Shown: piece by piece, positions 26,504-35,450 of the stretch
Layout: each line of letters begins with the position of its first letter
Numbering within the stretch: the stretch's first letter is position 1
Assembly: GCA_021773095.1 (NCBI GenBank)
Contig: JAJFKR010000001.1
Location: 23,041-87,040 of the forward strand
DNA length: 64,000 nucleotides
Direction: 5' to 3'
Source of the DNA: Woeseiaceae bacterium
GTDB lineage: Bacteria > Pseudomonadota > Gammaproteobacteria > Steroidobacterales > Woeseiaceae
Position numbers and translations under genes: made by a program
Notes under the pieces: model-generated
The model's input: only the letters and a program-made list of their open reading frames with translations
Told to the model about the DNA's origin: nothing
Databases searched by the model: none

Positions 26504-26525
26504 GGCGCCCCTTTTGAGGGGCGCC
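26504..26525 (+). terminator. Hairpin terminator after the TonB receptor
   Basis: A perfect 8-bp GC stem (26504-26511 with 26518-26525) closes a TTTTGA loop 31 bases after the receptor stop. The following run is only weakly T-rich (GTTCGATTT), so termination may be partial, and the sulfotransferase gene begins 12 bases later. Confidence 0.55.
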
Positions 26526-26537
26526 GTTCGATTTAGT

Positions 26538-28523
26538 ATGCAGGAAGGTCAAACCACTCCCGACCTGGCTTCGATTCAGGACAAGGTAGTAGCCAGGCGG
26601 TTCGATGATGCTTTGACCGAGCTCTCTCACTTGCTGGCAACCGATCCGAAGAACCCGGAAGCGCTCTACATGAGCGCCGTCTGCCGACGATACAAGTCTG
26701 ATTTTACGACGGCCCTCGAGATTCTTACGCAGCTCAAGGAATTGGTTCCCGAACACGGGCGCGCTCACCAGGAGGAAGGTCACACCTACCGTGACATGGG
26801 CCAGACCGATGCGGCGCTGCTCGCCTACTCGAGAGCCTGTCGCTTCAACCCTGCCCTCGAAGCCAGCTGGCGCGGCCAATACAATATCCTGAAGGAAAGG
26901 GACGCCGAAGGGCCACTGCTGCAAGTTAGCGTCCAACTGGAACGACTGAAGACGCTGCCGCCCGCTCTGGTCGGCGTCACCGATCTCATTGCCCAGGGAC
27001 GACTACTGAAGGCGGAGGATCTTTGCCGGCAGTTCTTACGAAAAGTCCCGCATCATGTGGAGGGCATGCGGCTGCTGGCCGACATCGGCATACGCCTGGG
27101 CGTCCTCGACGATGCCGAATTCCTGCTCGAAAGTGCCTCGAAATTCGATCCGGACAACGTGCAGGTTCGTATCGACTACATCCAGGCGCTGCGCAAGCGG
27201 CAAAAATTTCAGCAGGCACTGGAGCAAGCCAAACGTCTCTTGAGTAGTGCCCCGGAAAATCCACAGTTTCAATCCCTGTTCGCCGTCGAGAGCATGCAAA
27301 CCGGTGATTACGATACCGCACTGGAAGCCTTTGACAAGGTATTGCAACGCCTGCCCGGTGACTCAATTACGCTGACTTCCAAGGGCCATGTCTACAAAAC
27401 ATGTGGGCAATACGAATCTGCGGTCAGCGCCTATCAGGATGCCATTGGCAACCAGCCGCAGTATGGCGAGGCATATTACTCGCTGGCAAATCTCAAGGTT
27501 TATGAATTCAGCGACGATGAGATCGACAATATGCTTGCCCTCGCGGAAAACGCCAATCTGTCGCATCTCAACCGGGTGTATCTGAACTTTGCGCTGGGCA
27601 AAGCATACGAAGACCGGGCCGATTATGAAACGTCATTCGCTCACTACGAACGGGGCAACGCTCTGAAGAAATCCCAGGGCCGTTACAATGACGAGCAAAT
27701 GAATGCGGACCTGAAGGCACAAAGCGATATCTGCACGGCGGAAATGCTCAACCGAAAATCGGGTGCGGGTCACAGCGCTCCCGACCCGATTTTTGTTGTC
27801 GGCCTGCCGCGGGCCGGCTCGACCCTGCTGGAGCAAATCCTGTCGTCCCATTCCGAGATCGACGGGACGCTGGAATTACCGCACGTCCCCGCTTTGTCAC
27901 AGCGCCTGCGCCGGCGAGGCCGCCAAACAAATACAAGCAAGTATCCCGATATTCTGGATGATATTGATGACAAGGAATTCGAGGCGTTTGGCCGGCAGTA
28001 CATTGATGACACCCGTATTCATCGGCAGAGCGCGGCGTTTTTCGTTGACAAGATGCCGAACAATTTTCGCCACATCGGGCTCATTCACCTGATACTGCCC
28101 AATGCAAAAATCATCGATGCGCGCAGACACCCGCTGGCCTGCTGCTTTAGTGGCTACAAGCAACTGTTCGCAGAAGGCCAGGAATTTACCTACGACCTGC
28201 ACGACCTCGGTCGGTATTATCGGGACTATGTCGAACTCATGGATCACTGGGACCGGGCCCTGCCTGGAAAGATCCTGCGAGTACAATATGAAGACGTTGT
28301 CTCGGACCTGGGCGCACAAGTCGAGCGTATTCTCAAATATTGTGGCCTGCCGCTTGAGGACGCCTGTATTAATTATCACAAGACCGAACGATCGGTTCGT
28401 ACGCCCAGTTCCGAACAGGTTCGACAGCCGATTTATACGAGTGGACTGGAGCAATGGAAAAATTACGAACCGTGGCTTGACCGTCTCAAAAATGCACTGG
28501 GACCCGTGGCACCCTCCAATTAA
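26538..28523 (+). CDS. TPR-repeat sulfotransferase
   Basis: A 661-residue protein. Residues about 20-390 form tandem tetratricopeptide repeats (for example ALYMSAVCRRYKSDFTTALE and AYQDAIGNQPQYGEAYYSLA). Residues about 420-650 form a PAPS-dependent sulfotransferase domain: the 5'-phosphosulfate loop FVVGLPRAGSTLLEQILSSH and the 3'-phosphate-binding region around DARRHPLACCFSGYKQLF. The ATG at 26538 is used; the longer frame starts at TTG inside the terminator hairpin. Such TPR-sulfotransferases often lie beside TonB receptors; their acceptor (protein tyrosine, glycan or small molecule) is not known. cysC and sat, also in this window, could provide PAPS. Confidence 0.88.
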   Translation: MQEGQTTPDLASIQDKVVARRFDDALTELSHLLATDPKNPEALYMSAVCRRYKSDFTTALEILTQLKELVPEHGRAHQEEGHTYRDMGQTDAALLAYSRACRFNPALEASWRGQYNILKERDAEGPLLQVSVQLERLKTLPPALVGVTDLIAQGRLLKAEDLCRQFLRKVPHHVEGMRLLADIGIRLGVLDDAEFLLESASKFDPDNVQVRIDYIQALRKRQKFQQALEQAKRLLSSAPENPQFQSLFAVESMQTGDYDTALEAFDKVLQRLPGDSITLTSKGHVYKTCGQYESAVSAYQDAIGNQPQYGEAYYSLANLKVYEFSDDEIDNMLALAENANLSHLNRVYLNFALGKAYEDRADYETSFAHYERGNALKKSQGRYNDEQMNADLKAQSDICTAEMLNRKSGAGHSAPDPIFVVGLPRAGSTLLEQILSSHSEIDGTLELPHVPALSQRLRRRGRQTNTSKYPDILDDIDDKEFEAFGRQYIDDTRIHRQSAAFFVDKMPNNFRHIGLIHLILPNAKIIDARRHPLACCFSGYKQLFAEGQEFTYDLHDLGRYYRDYVELMDHWDRALPGKILRVQYEDVVSDLGAQVERILKYCGLPLEDACINYHKTERSVRTPSSEQVRQPIYTSGLEQWKNYEPWLDRLKNALGPVAPSN

Positions 28524-28532
28524 GGATTGAAA

Positions 28533-30089
28533 TTGACCGAACACAACACAGCAGACAATGGCGATTCCGACATCGGCCACACAATCGGTGAACACAATGT
28601 GCGCGGTTTTGGGCTCGACATCCACAACCCGGTATTTGTTGTTTCAGCATTGCTGGCCGTCGCCCTCGTTGTCGGCACGCTGCTGTTTAGAGAAACGGCG
28701 ACGACTGCATTCAGCGACCTGCGCGTCTGGGCGACGACCACATTTGACTGGTTTTTCATCATTGCCTCGAATCTATTTGTAATTTTTTGTTTTGCAGTCG
28801 CTTTTTCCAGACTCGGCCACGTACGTCTTGGCGGCAACGAGGCACTCCCCAAATACACCTACCCAGCCTGGCTGGCCATGTTGTTCGCCGCCGGCGTTGG
28901 TATCGGTCTGATGTTTTTCGGTGTACTCGAGCCGGTGACTCATTCGTTAAATCCGCCGCTGGGTATTGATCCATCTGATACCGCGACAGCTACTGCCGCT
29001 GGCATGGCAGCGGCAATTAACCACTGGGGCCTGCATGCCTGGGCTATTTACGCAGTGGTCGGCCTGTCACTTGCCTTTTTCAGCTTTAATCATGGCATGC
29101 CCTTAACGCTACGCTCTGCGTTTTACCCGCTTTTTGGTAAGGCCGTATGGGGCCCCCTGGGCCATGTGGTTGACACGGTTGCAGTCCTTGCCACTCTTTT
29201 TGGTCTCGCGACGTCATTGGGCTACGGCGCAGAACAGGTCGCGGCCGGTCTGCATTATCTTTTCGGTCTTCCTGCGAGCACAACGACCAAAATTCTATTG
29301 ATCCTGTTCATCATCAGCATCGCTTTGGGTTCCGTCGTAGCTGGCCTGGACAAAGGCGTCAAACGCCTGAGTGAGCTGAATCTCAGCATGGCGGCGGCGT
29401 TACTGTTATTCGTGCTAATCGCTGGCCCGACCGTTGTCATCCTGCGAACGATTCTCGAATCAGCTGTCAACTACGTCTATTACCTGCCACAGCTCAGCAA
29501 CTGGGTCGGGCGCAGCGACCTCGCGTTCCTGCATGGCTGGACGACGTTCTATTGGGCGTGGTGGATCGCATGGTCGCCTTTTGTCGGCATGTTTATTGCC
29601 CGCGTCAGCTACGGTCGCACCGTGCGTGAGTTCATGATCTGGGTTCTCATCGTTCCAACAATAATCAGTATTGTCTGGATGTCCACATTCGGAGGAACGG
29701 CGCTCGAGCAATTGCTCACCGACGGCTACCGGGGCGTCGCCGACTCCGTTCCCGAACTTGCGTTGTTCAAGATGCTGGAAGGACTGCCGTTTACCAATGT
29801 CGTATCGGCACTGAGCATTTTACTGATAGCGCTTTTCTTCGTAACCTCGGCGGACTCCGGCTCGCTCGTAATCGACACAATTACTGCGGGTGGAAAAATG
29901 GATGCGCCTGTACGACAACGTGTGTTCTGGTGTTTGCTGACGGGTCTTTTGGCCGTGGCGCTGTTGCTTGGTGGCGGCATGAGTTCGTTGCAGGCCATGA
30001 CTATTTCGATCGGACTGCCGTTCTGTGTTGTACTTCTCATGATGTGCGTTGGACTTATCAAGGGCTTGTACGATGAAAACCGGCAATGA
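28533..30089 (+). CDS. BCCT-family betaine/carnitine/choline transporter
   Basis: About 518 residues and 12 membrane helices. The family signature GWTTFYWAWWIAWSPFVGMF near residues 330-350 contains the aromatic cluster that binds trimethylammonium groups, and VGIGLMFFGVLEP matches the glycine-rich substrate helix. There is no ATG: a TTG at 28533, 6 bases after AAGGA, is the best start; GTG 28599 after GGTGA is an alternative. It is a strong candidate for uptake of glycine betaine or another quaternary amine for the degradation genes. The stop overlaps the next gene (ATGA). Confidence 0.93.
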   Translation: MTEHNTADNGDSDIGHTIGEHNVRGFGLDIHNPVFVVSALLAVALVVGTLLFRETATTAFSDLRVWATTTFDWFFIIASNLFVIFCFAVAFSRLGHVRLGGNEALPKYTYPAWLAMLFAAGVGIGLMFFGVLEPVTHSLNPPLGIDPSDTATATAAGMAAAINHWGLHAWAIYAVVGLSLAFFSFNHGMPLTLRSAFYPLFGKAVWGPLGHVVDTVAVLATLFGLATSLGYGAEQVAAGLHYLFGLPASTTTKILLILFIISIALGSVVAGLDKGVKRLSELNLSMAAALLLFVLIAGPTVVILRTILESAVNYVYYLPQLSNWVGRSDLAFLHGWTTFYWAWWIAWSPFVGMFIARVSYGRTVREFMIWVLIVPTIISIVWMSTFGGTALEQLLTDGYRGVADSVPELALFKMLEGLPFTNVVSALSILLIALFFVTSADSGSLVIDTITAGGKMDAPVRQRVFWCLLTGLLAVALLLGGGMSSLQAMTISIGLPFCVVLLMMCVGLIKGLYDENRQ

Positions 30090-30550
30090 GTAACGGCCAG
30101 GTTGATCTCAAGCCGGCCGAATTGCTAAAGGCGATTTACGAAAACCTGAACAAATGTTTCTTTACGGCCGCGAAGTATGACGCCAAGCAACGCTATCGAC
30201 TACTCGTGACCGGCAAGCCGTTCGCATTCATGACTCTGGCTACCCGTGACCAGGGCGAGATCGCTTTCGAACTGGCGCTGGACCAGACTCAGCATGATGG
30301 CAGCCTGACCTTTACCCAGTTTCGTAATGCCCTGGCGGCCCACTTGAACCGGATCGCAGCGAAGCTGGCAGGCAAACAGGATCTGAATATTTTCACCAGC
30401 AACGATACCGGGGACTGGATTTTTAACATTCCGGGAATTGTCGAGTACGCTGACAAAGTGAATATTCTGGTAACTTGCGTCGAACAACGGGCTGCAGGTC
30501 AGGCAACGATTCGACTGTTATATCTGGACCCGAAAGAGGTCTCAAATTAA
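30086..30550 (+). CDS. Hypothetical protein coupled to the BCCT transporter
   Basis: A 154-residue soluble protein without signal peptide or membrane helices. It starts within the last codon of the BCCT gene (ATGA), so its translation is tied to the transporter. The sequence shows alternating strands and helices (KQRYRLLVTGKPFAFMTLAT, FTQFRNALAAHLNRIAAKLA, DWIFNIPGIVEYADKVNIL) but I recognise no domain. A regulatory or assembly role for the transporter is possible, from position only. Confidence 0.75.
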   Translation: MSNGQVDLKPAELLKAIYENLNKCFFTAAKYDAKQRYRLLVTGKPFAFMTLATRDQGEIAFELALDQTQHDGSLTFTQFRNALAAHLNRIAAKLAGKQDLNIFTSNDTGDWIFNIPGIVEYADKVNILVTCVEQRAAGQATIRLLYLDPKEVSN

Positions 30551-30570
30551 GTTAAGCTGCCTGCGGCATC

Positions 30571-31308
30571 ATGAAAAATTCTATGATTATGCTCGGCAAG
30601 GATACTCTCGATAGTTTTCGGGATCTGCTGCCGATAATTCTTGTCATTAGCGTCTTTCAGATCCTTGTATTCCGGCAGCCGGCGAGCAACCTGCTGTCAA
30701 TGGTCCCGGGCGGTCTGTTGGTCGTTGTCGGGCTTGGCTTTTTTATTTTCGGTCTGCGGCTCGCACTATTTCCGGTTGGGGAAGATCTGGCGCACTCACT
30801 GGCGCGCAAGGGAAGTCTTGTATGGCTGCTGGTGTTCGCATTCCTGCTGGGCTTCGGCACGACGATTGCTGAACCGGCACTGATCGCTGTTGCCAATGAG
30901 GCTGCCCGCGTCGCATCAGGTGCTGAAGTGATCGCAGCAACGGCCGCAGCGCAGGTGGACTATTCTTCCGGGCTGCGAATGACAGTGGCCTTTGCCGTGG
31001 GCACGGCCCTGGTCCTCGGTGTCCTGAGAATTCTGATGAACTGGTCTTTACCGTTGCTGATCATCGGCGGATACCTCCTGATTATCGCCATCACGGCGAT
31101 TTCACCCGGGGAGATTGTCAGTATCGCGTACGATTCGGGTGGCGTGACCACATCAACGGTAACCGTTCCACTGGTCACAGCGCTGGGTATCGGTCTGGCA
31201 AGTTCCGTCAAAGGCAGAAACCCGATGACCGATGGCTTCGGTCTAATCGCCCTGGCATCGCTAACGCCGATTCTGTTTGTATTGATTTTTGGACTGCTCA
31301 CACAATGA
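30571..31308 (+). CDS. DUF1538-family membrane protein
   Basis: A 245-residue protein with six to seven hydrophobic helices and the DUF1538 signature regions [15 protein letters not shown] and [19 protein letters not shown]. Members commonly occur as pairs of adjacent genes or as a two-domain protein and are thought to be transporters or channels of unknown substrate. The second member of the pair begins inside this gene's stop codon. It lies downstream of the BCCT transporter and its coupled gene, on the same strand, with a 20-base gap. Confidence 0.85.
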   Translation: MKNSMIMLGKDTLDSFRDLLPIILVISVFQILVFRQPASNLLSMVPGGLLVVVGLGFFIFGLRLALFPVGEDLAHSLARKGSLVWLLVFAFLLGFGTTIAEPALIAVANEAARVASGAEVIAATAAAQVDYSSGLRMTVAFAVGTALVLGVLRILMNWSLPLLIIGGYLLIIAITAISPGEIVSIAYDSGGVTTSTVTVPLVTALGIGLASSVKGRNPMTDGFGLIALASLTPILFVLIFGLLTQ

Positions 31309-31730
31309 GCATGATAAATGGCGTTATTCAATTTGTGGCCAGTAGTGCGATTGATGTGCTGCCCGTTGTTGTCTTCCTGTTTGTGTTCCAGGTTTTTGTA
31401 ACCGGGGAACGCATTAAGAACTGGAGAAAGAGCGCAGTTGGATTCGCCTTCGTTGTTGCAGGCCTGGTTTTTTTTCTGGCGGGACTGGAGCAGACCCTGT
31501 TTCCTTTTGGTCGCCTGATGGCACAACAACTGACTGACCCCGATTTTTTGCACGTAACTTCCGGAGTCACGGGCGATCTCGTGTGGCAGGATTATTATTG
31601 GGTATATATTTTTGCACTGGCCATCGGCTTCAGCACGACGATGGCAGATTACACGTCATCTTTCAACGCTCATCACTCACTTGTAACTTGCCCGGGTGCA
31701 ACAGGCGCGTCAGGGCGAAACTGGCGATGA
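31305..31730 (+). pseudogene. Second DUF1538 gene, truncated
   Basis: The first 108 codons or so resemble DUF1538 (VVVFLFVFQVFVTGERIKNW, FLAGLEQTLFPFGRLMAQQL, FALAIGFSTTMA). The similarity stops at the point where the intact paralogue continues with [11 protein letters not shown]; the frame then runs through unrelated sequence (DYTSSFNAHHSL...) that is antisense to the end of the MFS gene. So about half of the gene is missing, probably through a deletion or rearrangement joining it to the convergent MFS gene near 31645. It starts in the paralogue's stop (ATGA), which marks an originally intact pair. Confidence 0.65.
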
Positions 31731-32967
31731 CACCGATCAGGGCAAATACCGAAAGGAACCAGAAGAAGTGCTGGTGACCCGCGACACCGGGTGTGCGGTC
31801 AATGAGTACGCCCGCGACAAACGTCACAAAAATATCGGGCGTGTAGCCGATCACCGAGACAAAGCCTACTGCCGTACCGGTCAGGGCTGCCGGCACCCTG
31901 GCCTCCTCGAACAAGGCAAAGTACAGTCCCCTGAGACCAAAGAAAGCCGCGGCGCCGAGTAATGTGTTGCCAAGCAATACATACGCGGCGCCGGCTATGG
32001 GCGTTGACACCGCGAAAAACAGATCGGAGACAAGCAACAGCAGGAACGCCAGCATCGTCACGCGCGAGACATTGAAGCGATCGCCAAGTAAGCCGGCACC
32101 AAGGGCCGCAACAGGCCGCATCCAGGAGCCTATAGCGACAATTCGCGCGGCTTCAACCTCATCAAGGCCATACGCTTCCACTGCGAACAGCGAATAGTTG
32201 TCGAAACCTTTGTAGGCCACGTAGGCGCATATGATGATCACAGCCTGTAACCAGACAGCCGGAATGCGCAGCACATGACCAATGTGAACCCATACACTTT
32301 CCGAATGCGGCTTCCACTCCTTGAGCTCCGGCTCGCCCGCGGGACGACCATCGCTGAGCACAAACCAGACGAATACGCCCGCAAATGCCGTCACAGCCGT
32401 GTAGCCATAGATAATCAGCCGTAATGCGGCCTGCTTCTCCGCAAAGCTTGCAGCACCGTAACCTTCGGGAAACGCAAGGCTGAACATCATCACACCGATG
32501 GACGCCAGTCCCGCCGCAAGAACGCCGCGGCCGCCATCCAGCAGGCCATAGGCACGTCCCTGCTCATCGTGACCACCCCAGTCCCTCGTCGCTCGTATCA
32601 GCGCCGCCCAGAACAACATGATCGTGCTGAAGCCGAAGAAACCCCACAGTAGCAGTGAGCCACGGTAGCCCGGAAAGGTTGCCATGTAGAAACCGCCCGC
32701 AGCCGTTATCCACAACGACATTGCGAGCAACTTGCGCGCCGAAAAACGGTCGGCGAGCGGCCCGCCCGGGAAATAGGCCAGCATCGCTACGATGCCGTAT
32801 ACGCCCTGCGCTGCACCGAGTTCGGTGGCGGAGATCGAAAACACTTCGAGGACGGTCGGACGAAAAAAGCGCGCCACATGAAACGGCAATGCAAATACAG
32901 CCTCACCGGCAAGGATGAGGCCCAGCATGAACAGAAAACGATGTAACTTCCCGGATGAGTTGAAAAT
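31663..32967 (-). CDS. MFS transporter
   Basis: About 434 residues with 12 membrane helices. MFS loop GGPLADRFSARKLLAMSLW follows the second helix, and a matching second-half loop is GLLGDRFNVSRVTML. The start is uncertain: no ATG lies before the first helix. An ATT at 32967 sits 7 bases after AGGGGGG and gives the natural N-terminus (FNSSGKLHRFLFMLGLILAG); a TTG at 32988 lies before this ribosome-binding site, and ATG 32928 would cut into the first helix. It is downstream of kynU on the same strand, with a gap of about 140 bases. Substrate unknown. Confidence 0.8.
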   Translation of the reverse strand: MFNSSGKLHRFLFMLGLILAGEAVFALPFHVARFFRPTVLEVFSISATELGAAQGVYGIVAMLAYFPGGPLADRFSARKLLAMSLWITAAGGFYMATFPGYRGSLLLWGFFGFSTIMLFWAALIRATRDWGGHDEQGRAYGLLDGGRGVLAAGLASIGVMMFSLAFPEGYGAASFAEKQAALRLIIYGYTAVTAFAGVFVWFVLSDGRPAGEPELKEWKPHSESVWVHIGHVLRIPAVWLQAVIIICAYVAYKGFDNYSLFAVEAYGLDEVEAARIVAIGSWMRPVAALGAGLLGDRFNVSRVTMLAFLLLLVSDLFFAVSTPIAGAAYVLLGNTLLGAAAFFGLRGLYFALFEEARVPAALTGTAVGFVSVIGYTPDIFVTFVAGVLIDRTPGVAGHQHFFWFLSVFALIGVIASFALTRLLHPGKLQVSDER

Positions 32968-33109
32968 TGTGTAGCCCCCCTGTGCCAAGCTTATTATGTT
33001 AGTGGTGAGATTGCTTGTTTGTATCCGCAGGGCTACAGGACGAACTCGGTCGGTATGGATCTGATCGCACACCGGCTGAATTTCGGAGTGCTGGCGTCAG
33101 GCACCTCCC

Positions 33110-34369
33110 TCAGGTTACCGCCTGTTTTCGCTGGTATGTCGAATCCAGATAGGACCTGGAATCGAGGATTTCAAAAATCGTCCGTACCGCTTTGTGCAGG
33201 TCCGTGTAGCGCATGAAAAGCGGTGAAAAACCAAAACGCATGCCGCGCGGCGCTCGAAAATCGCCGACTACACCTTTCGCGATAAGATTCTGCATGACCG
33301 CGTAGCCGTGCTCGTGAGCATAGGAGATGTGCGCGCCGCGCTGTTCAGTATCGGCGGGAGACACTAGCCGCAGTCCGAGCCCTGCACAGTGCTGCTCGAT
33401 TAATTCCTGGAAAATCCGGCTTAGTTTTTTCGCCTTGCTATGCCTTGCCGAAGGATCGACCTCGAGCAAGAGATCCACACTCGCTTCGAGCGCACTGGCA
33501 CCGAGCACCGGTGTGGTTCCACACAACATTCGGCGGATACCTTGCGCGGGAACGAAGTCGTCGTCGAACACGAACGGCTCGGCGTGCCCGAACCAGCCAC
33601 TCAAAGGCTGCCGCATTTCCCGGTGGTGCCGGGCAGCGGCGTAGGTAAAGGCCGGCGCGCCCGGGCCACCATTCAAGTGCTTGTAACCGCACCCCACGGC
33701 GAAATCGGCAGCGGTCGCATCCAGCTCCGTTGGCACCGCAGCGACCGAGTGACTCAGGTCCCAAACCACAATCGCGCCCACATCGTGTGCCCGTTGATTA
33801 ATCTCGGCCATGGGGAATATTGCACCACTCAGGTAATGCACGTGCGTCAAAACGACCACCGCCGTCTGCTCGTCGATCGAATCGAATACATCGTCTCGTC
33901 GACGAATATCGACGTCGAAGTCCTGCCCCATTTGCCGGCTCAGGCCATCGAGTATGTACAGGTCCGTTGGAAAATTGCCCGCCTCGGTGACAATCCTGCG
34001 CCGTTCCGGGCGCAATGCGACTGCCGCGGCAAGCGTTTTGAAGAGATTTACGGAGGTACTGTCAGAGACAACGGTCTGACCGGGCGCCGCACCGATCAGC
34101 CGGCCGATTTTGTCGCCAAGACGACCGGCTATTTCGTACCAGCCCGCTGTGTTCCAGCCGCGTATAAGTTCTTTTCCCCACTCGGAATCGACGACCGTGC
34201 TCATTCTTTCTCGTGCATCGCGGCACAACGGACCCAGTGAGTTGCCGTTCATGTAGACGGTGTTCTTCGGTAACAGGAAGCGCTCGCGCATCGCAGCAAG
34301 CGGATCCGCATCGTCCAGCGCTTGCAGGCTTTGTAATTCGATGCGATCGCTCCTGGCTGTATCAGCCAT
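33110..34369 (-). CDS. kynU: Kynureninase
   Basis: A 419-residue PLP enzyme that cleaves kynurenine to anthranilate and alanine. Seen are the N-terminal PKNTVYMNGNSLGPL, SDSTSVNLFKTLAAA, WDLSHSVAAVPTEL and the PLP-lysine region GCGYKHLNGGPGAPAFTY. The start at 34369 overlaps the tdo stop by one base (TAATG), so both genes were co-expressed for tryptophan breakdown. The tryptophan dioxygenase partner carries an amber codon, so this gene may now lack its normal supply of kynurenine. No kynurenine formamidase is visible in the window. Confidence 0.94.
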   Translation of the reverse strand: MADTARSDRIELQSLQALDDADPLAAMRERFLLPKNTVYMNGNSLGPLCRDARERMSTVVDSEWGKELIRGWNTAGWYEIAGRLGDKIGRLIGAAPGQTVVSDSTSVNLFKTLAAAVALRPERRRIVTEAGNFPTDLYILDGLSRQMGQDFDVDIRRRDDVFDSIDEQTAVVVLTHVHYLSGAIFPMAEINQRAHDVGAIVVWDLSHSVAAVPTELDATAADFAVGCGYKHLNGGPGAPAFTYAAARHHREMRQPLSGWFGHAEPFVFDDDFVPAQGIRRMLCGTTPVLGASALEASVDLLLEVDPSARHSKAKKLSRIFQELIEQHCAGLGLRLVSPADTEQRGAHISYAHEHGYAVMQNLIAKGVVGDFRAPRGMRFGFSPLFMRYTDLHKAVRTIFEILDSRSYLDSTYQRKQAVT

Positions 34370-35226
34370 TACGCACCCGTGAGCTCTGACCTGACGGTCC
34401 ATACCTCAGGAAAGAATCGCAACTTCAGGGCTTTTTCGAGGAACGCGACGCCGCTCGTACCACCGGTACCTTGACGGTAACCGATAATCCGTTCAACGGT
34501 TTTCATGTGACTGAAGCGCCACATCGAAAACTCCTGTTCGATGTCGACCAGTTTTTCCGCCAGTTCGTACAACTCCCAGTGCTCGCCGGTTCCCGCGTAA
34601 ACCTCAGCCCACGCGGCCTCAACCGCAGCGTTCGGTACATAGGGCTGCGACCAGTCGCGCTCGAGACACGCCTCGGGCAACTCGAATCCCCTGCTGGCGA
34701 GGTGACGCAGACAAAGATCGTAGAAACTGGGCGCATGCAATACCGCCTGCAATGCTTCGTAGCGCCGCGGATTCTTGCGATGTACCTCCGCCAGCGCCGC
34801 ATTCTTGTTGCCGAGTGCGTATTCGATTGCACGGTATTGGAAAGATTGAAAACCGGAGCTCTCGCCCAGGTCATCCCGAAATGCCAGGTAGTCGGCAGGC
34901 GTCATCGTCGATAATACGGACCAGCTTTGCCGCAGCTGGCCCTGGATACGTGAAACACGCGACAACATCTTGAATGCCGCACCGAGTTTGCCATTCCCGA
35001 TCTCATGCATGGCCGCGGTCAGTTCATGAAGACAGAGCTTCATCCACAACTCGGATGCCTGGTGAATCACCATGAACATCATTTCGTCATGAGCATCGGT
35101 TACAAGGTTCTAGCAGCTCAGCAATTCATCCAGTGACAGGTAGCTGCCATAACTCAGGTCCTGATCCCAGTGGATGTTCTCCTCGGCGACCTCACGCTGG
35201 TCCAACGGCATTTTCTTGCCCTTCAT
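34369..35226 (-). pseudogene. tdo: Tryptophan 2,3-dioxygenase gene interrupted by an amber codon
   Basis: Read through, the gene from ATG 35226 to 34369 encodes about 285 residues, the normal TDO length. N-terminal NIHWDQDLSYGSYLSLDELL and, after the stop, DAHDEMMFMVIHQASELWMK, FQSFQYRAIEYALGN and MWRFSHMKTVERIIGYRQG (haem histidine region) are typical. A TAG at 35110-35112 (codon 39) interrupts it at a position where glutamine is usual (LLSC-Q), so one C to T change explains it. A good ribosome-binding site (TGAGGA) precedes 35226. A shorter product starting at 35082 would lack N-terminal structure. Confidence 0.8.
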
Positions 35227-35450
35227 GGCGTCCTCACAGATCAATGGACGCACCACCATACGAGATCAAAAACGCGAATGCATCTACTTGATGCGCGCTC
35301 AGGCACCAGGATGTCTGCCGCTTTGCCCGCGCACCCGGCTTCAGCGTCGAAGTCACTCTGCGAAGAATGGAAAAGTAAGGGAAAGTATCTATCGCACGAC
35401 GGCGGCAACGCAGACATACTCGTGCAATTCTGACTCAGAATATTGCTCTA
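35227..35450. promoter_or_regulatory. Divergent control region between tdo-kynU and ubiUVDT
   Basis: These 224 bases separate two divergent operons and must hold both promoters. An inverted repeat GCATC-TACTT-GATGC lies at about 35279-35293. It contains a TTGAT half-site, but the full FNR palindrome (TTGAT-N4-ATCAA) is not seen. No clear consensus promoter was found. Confidence 0.4.

Noticed and set aside
35110..35112. TAG in tdo as a pyrrolysine codon
   Set aside because: Tryptophan dioxygenases do not contain pyrrolysine, the expected residue is glutamine, the MttB-type gene here lacks TAG and no pyl genes are present in the window.
35279..35305. FNR box before ubiU
   Set aside because: Only the TTGAT half is present; the second half deviates at most positions.
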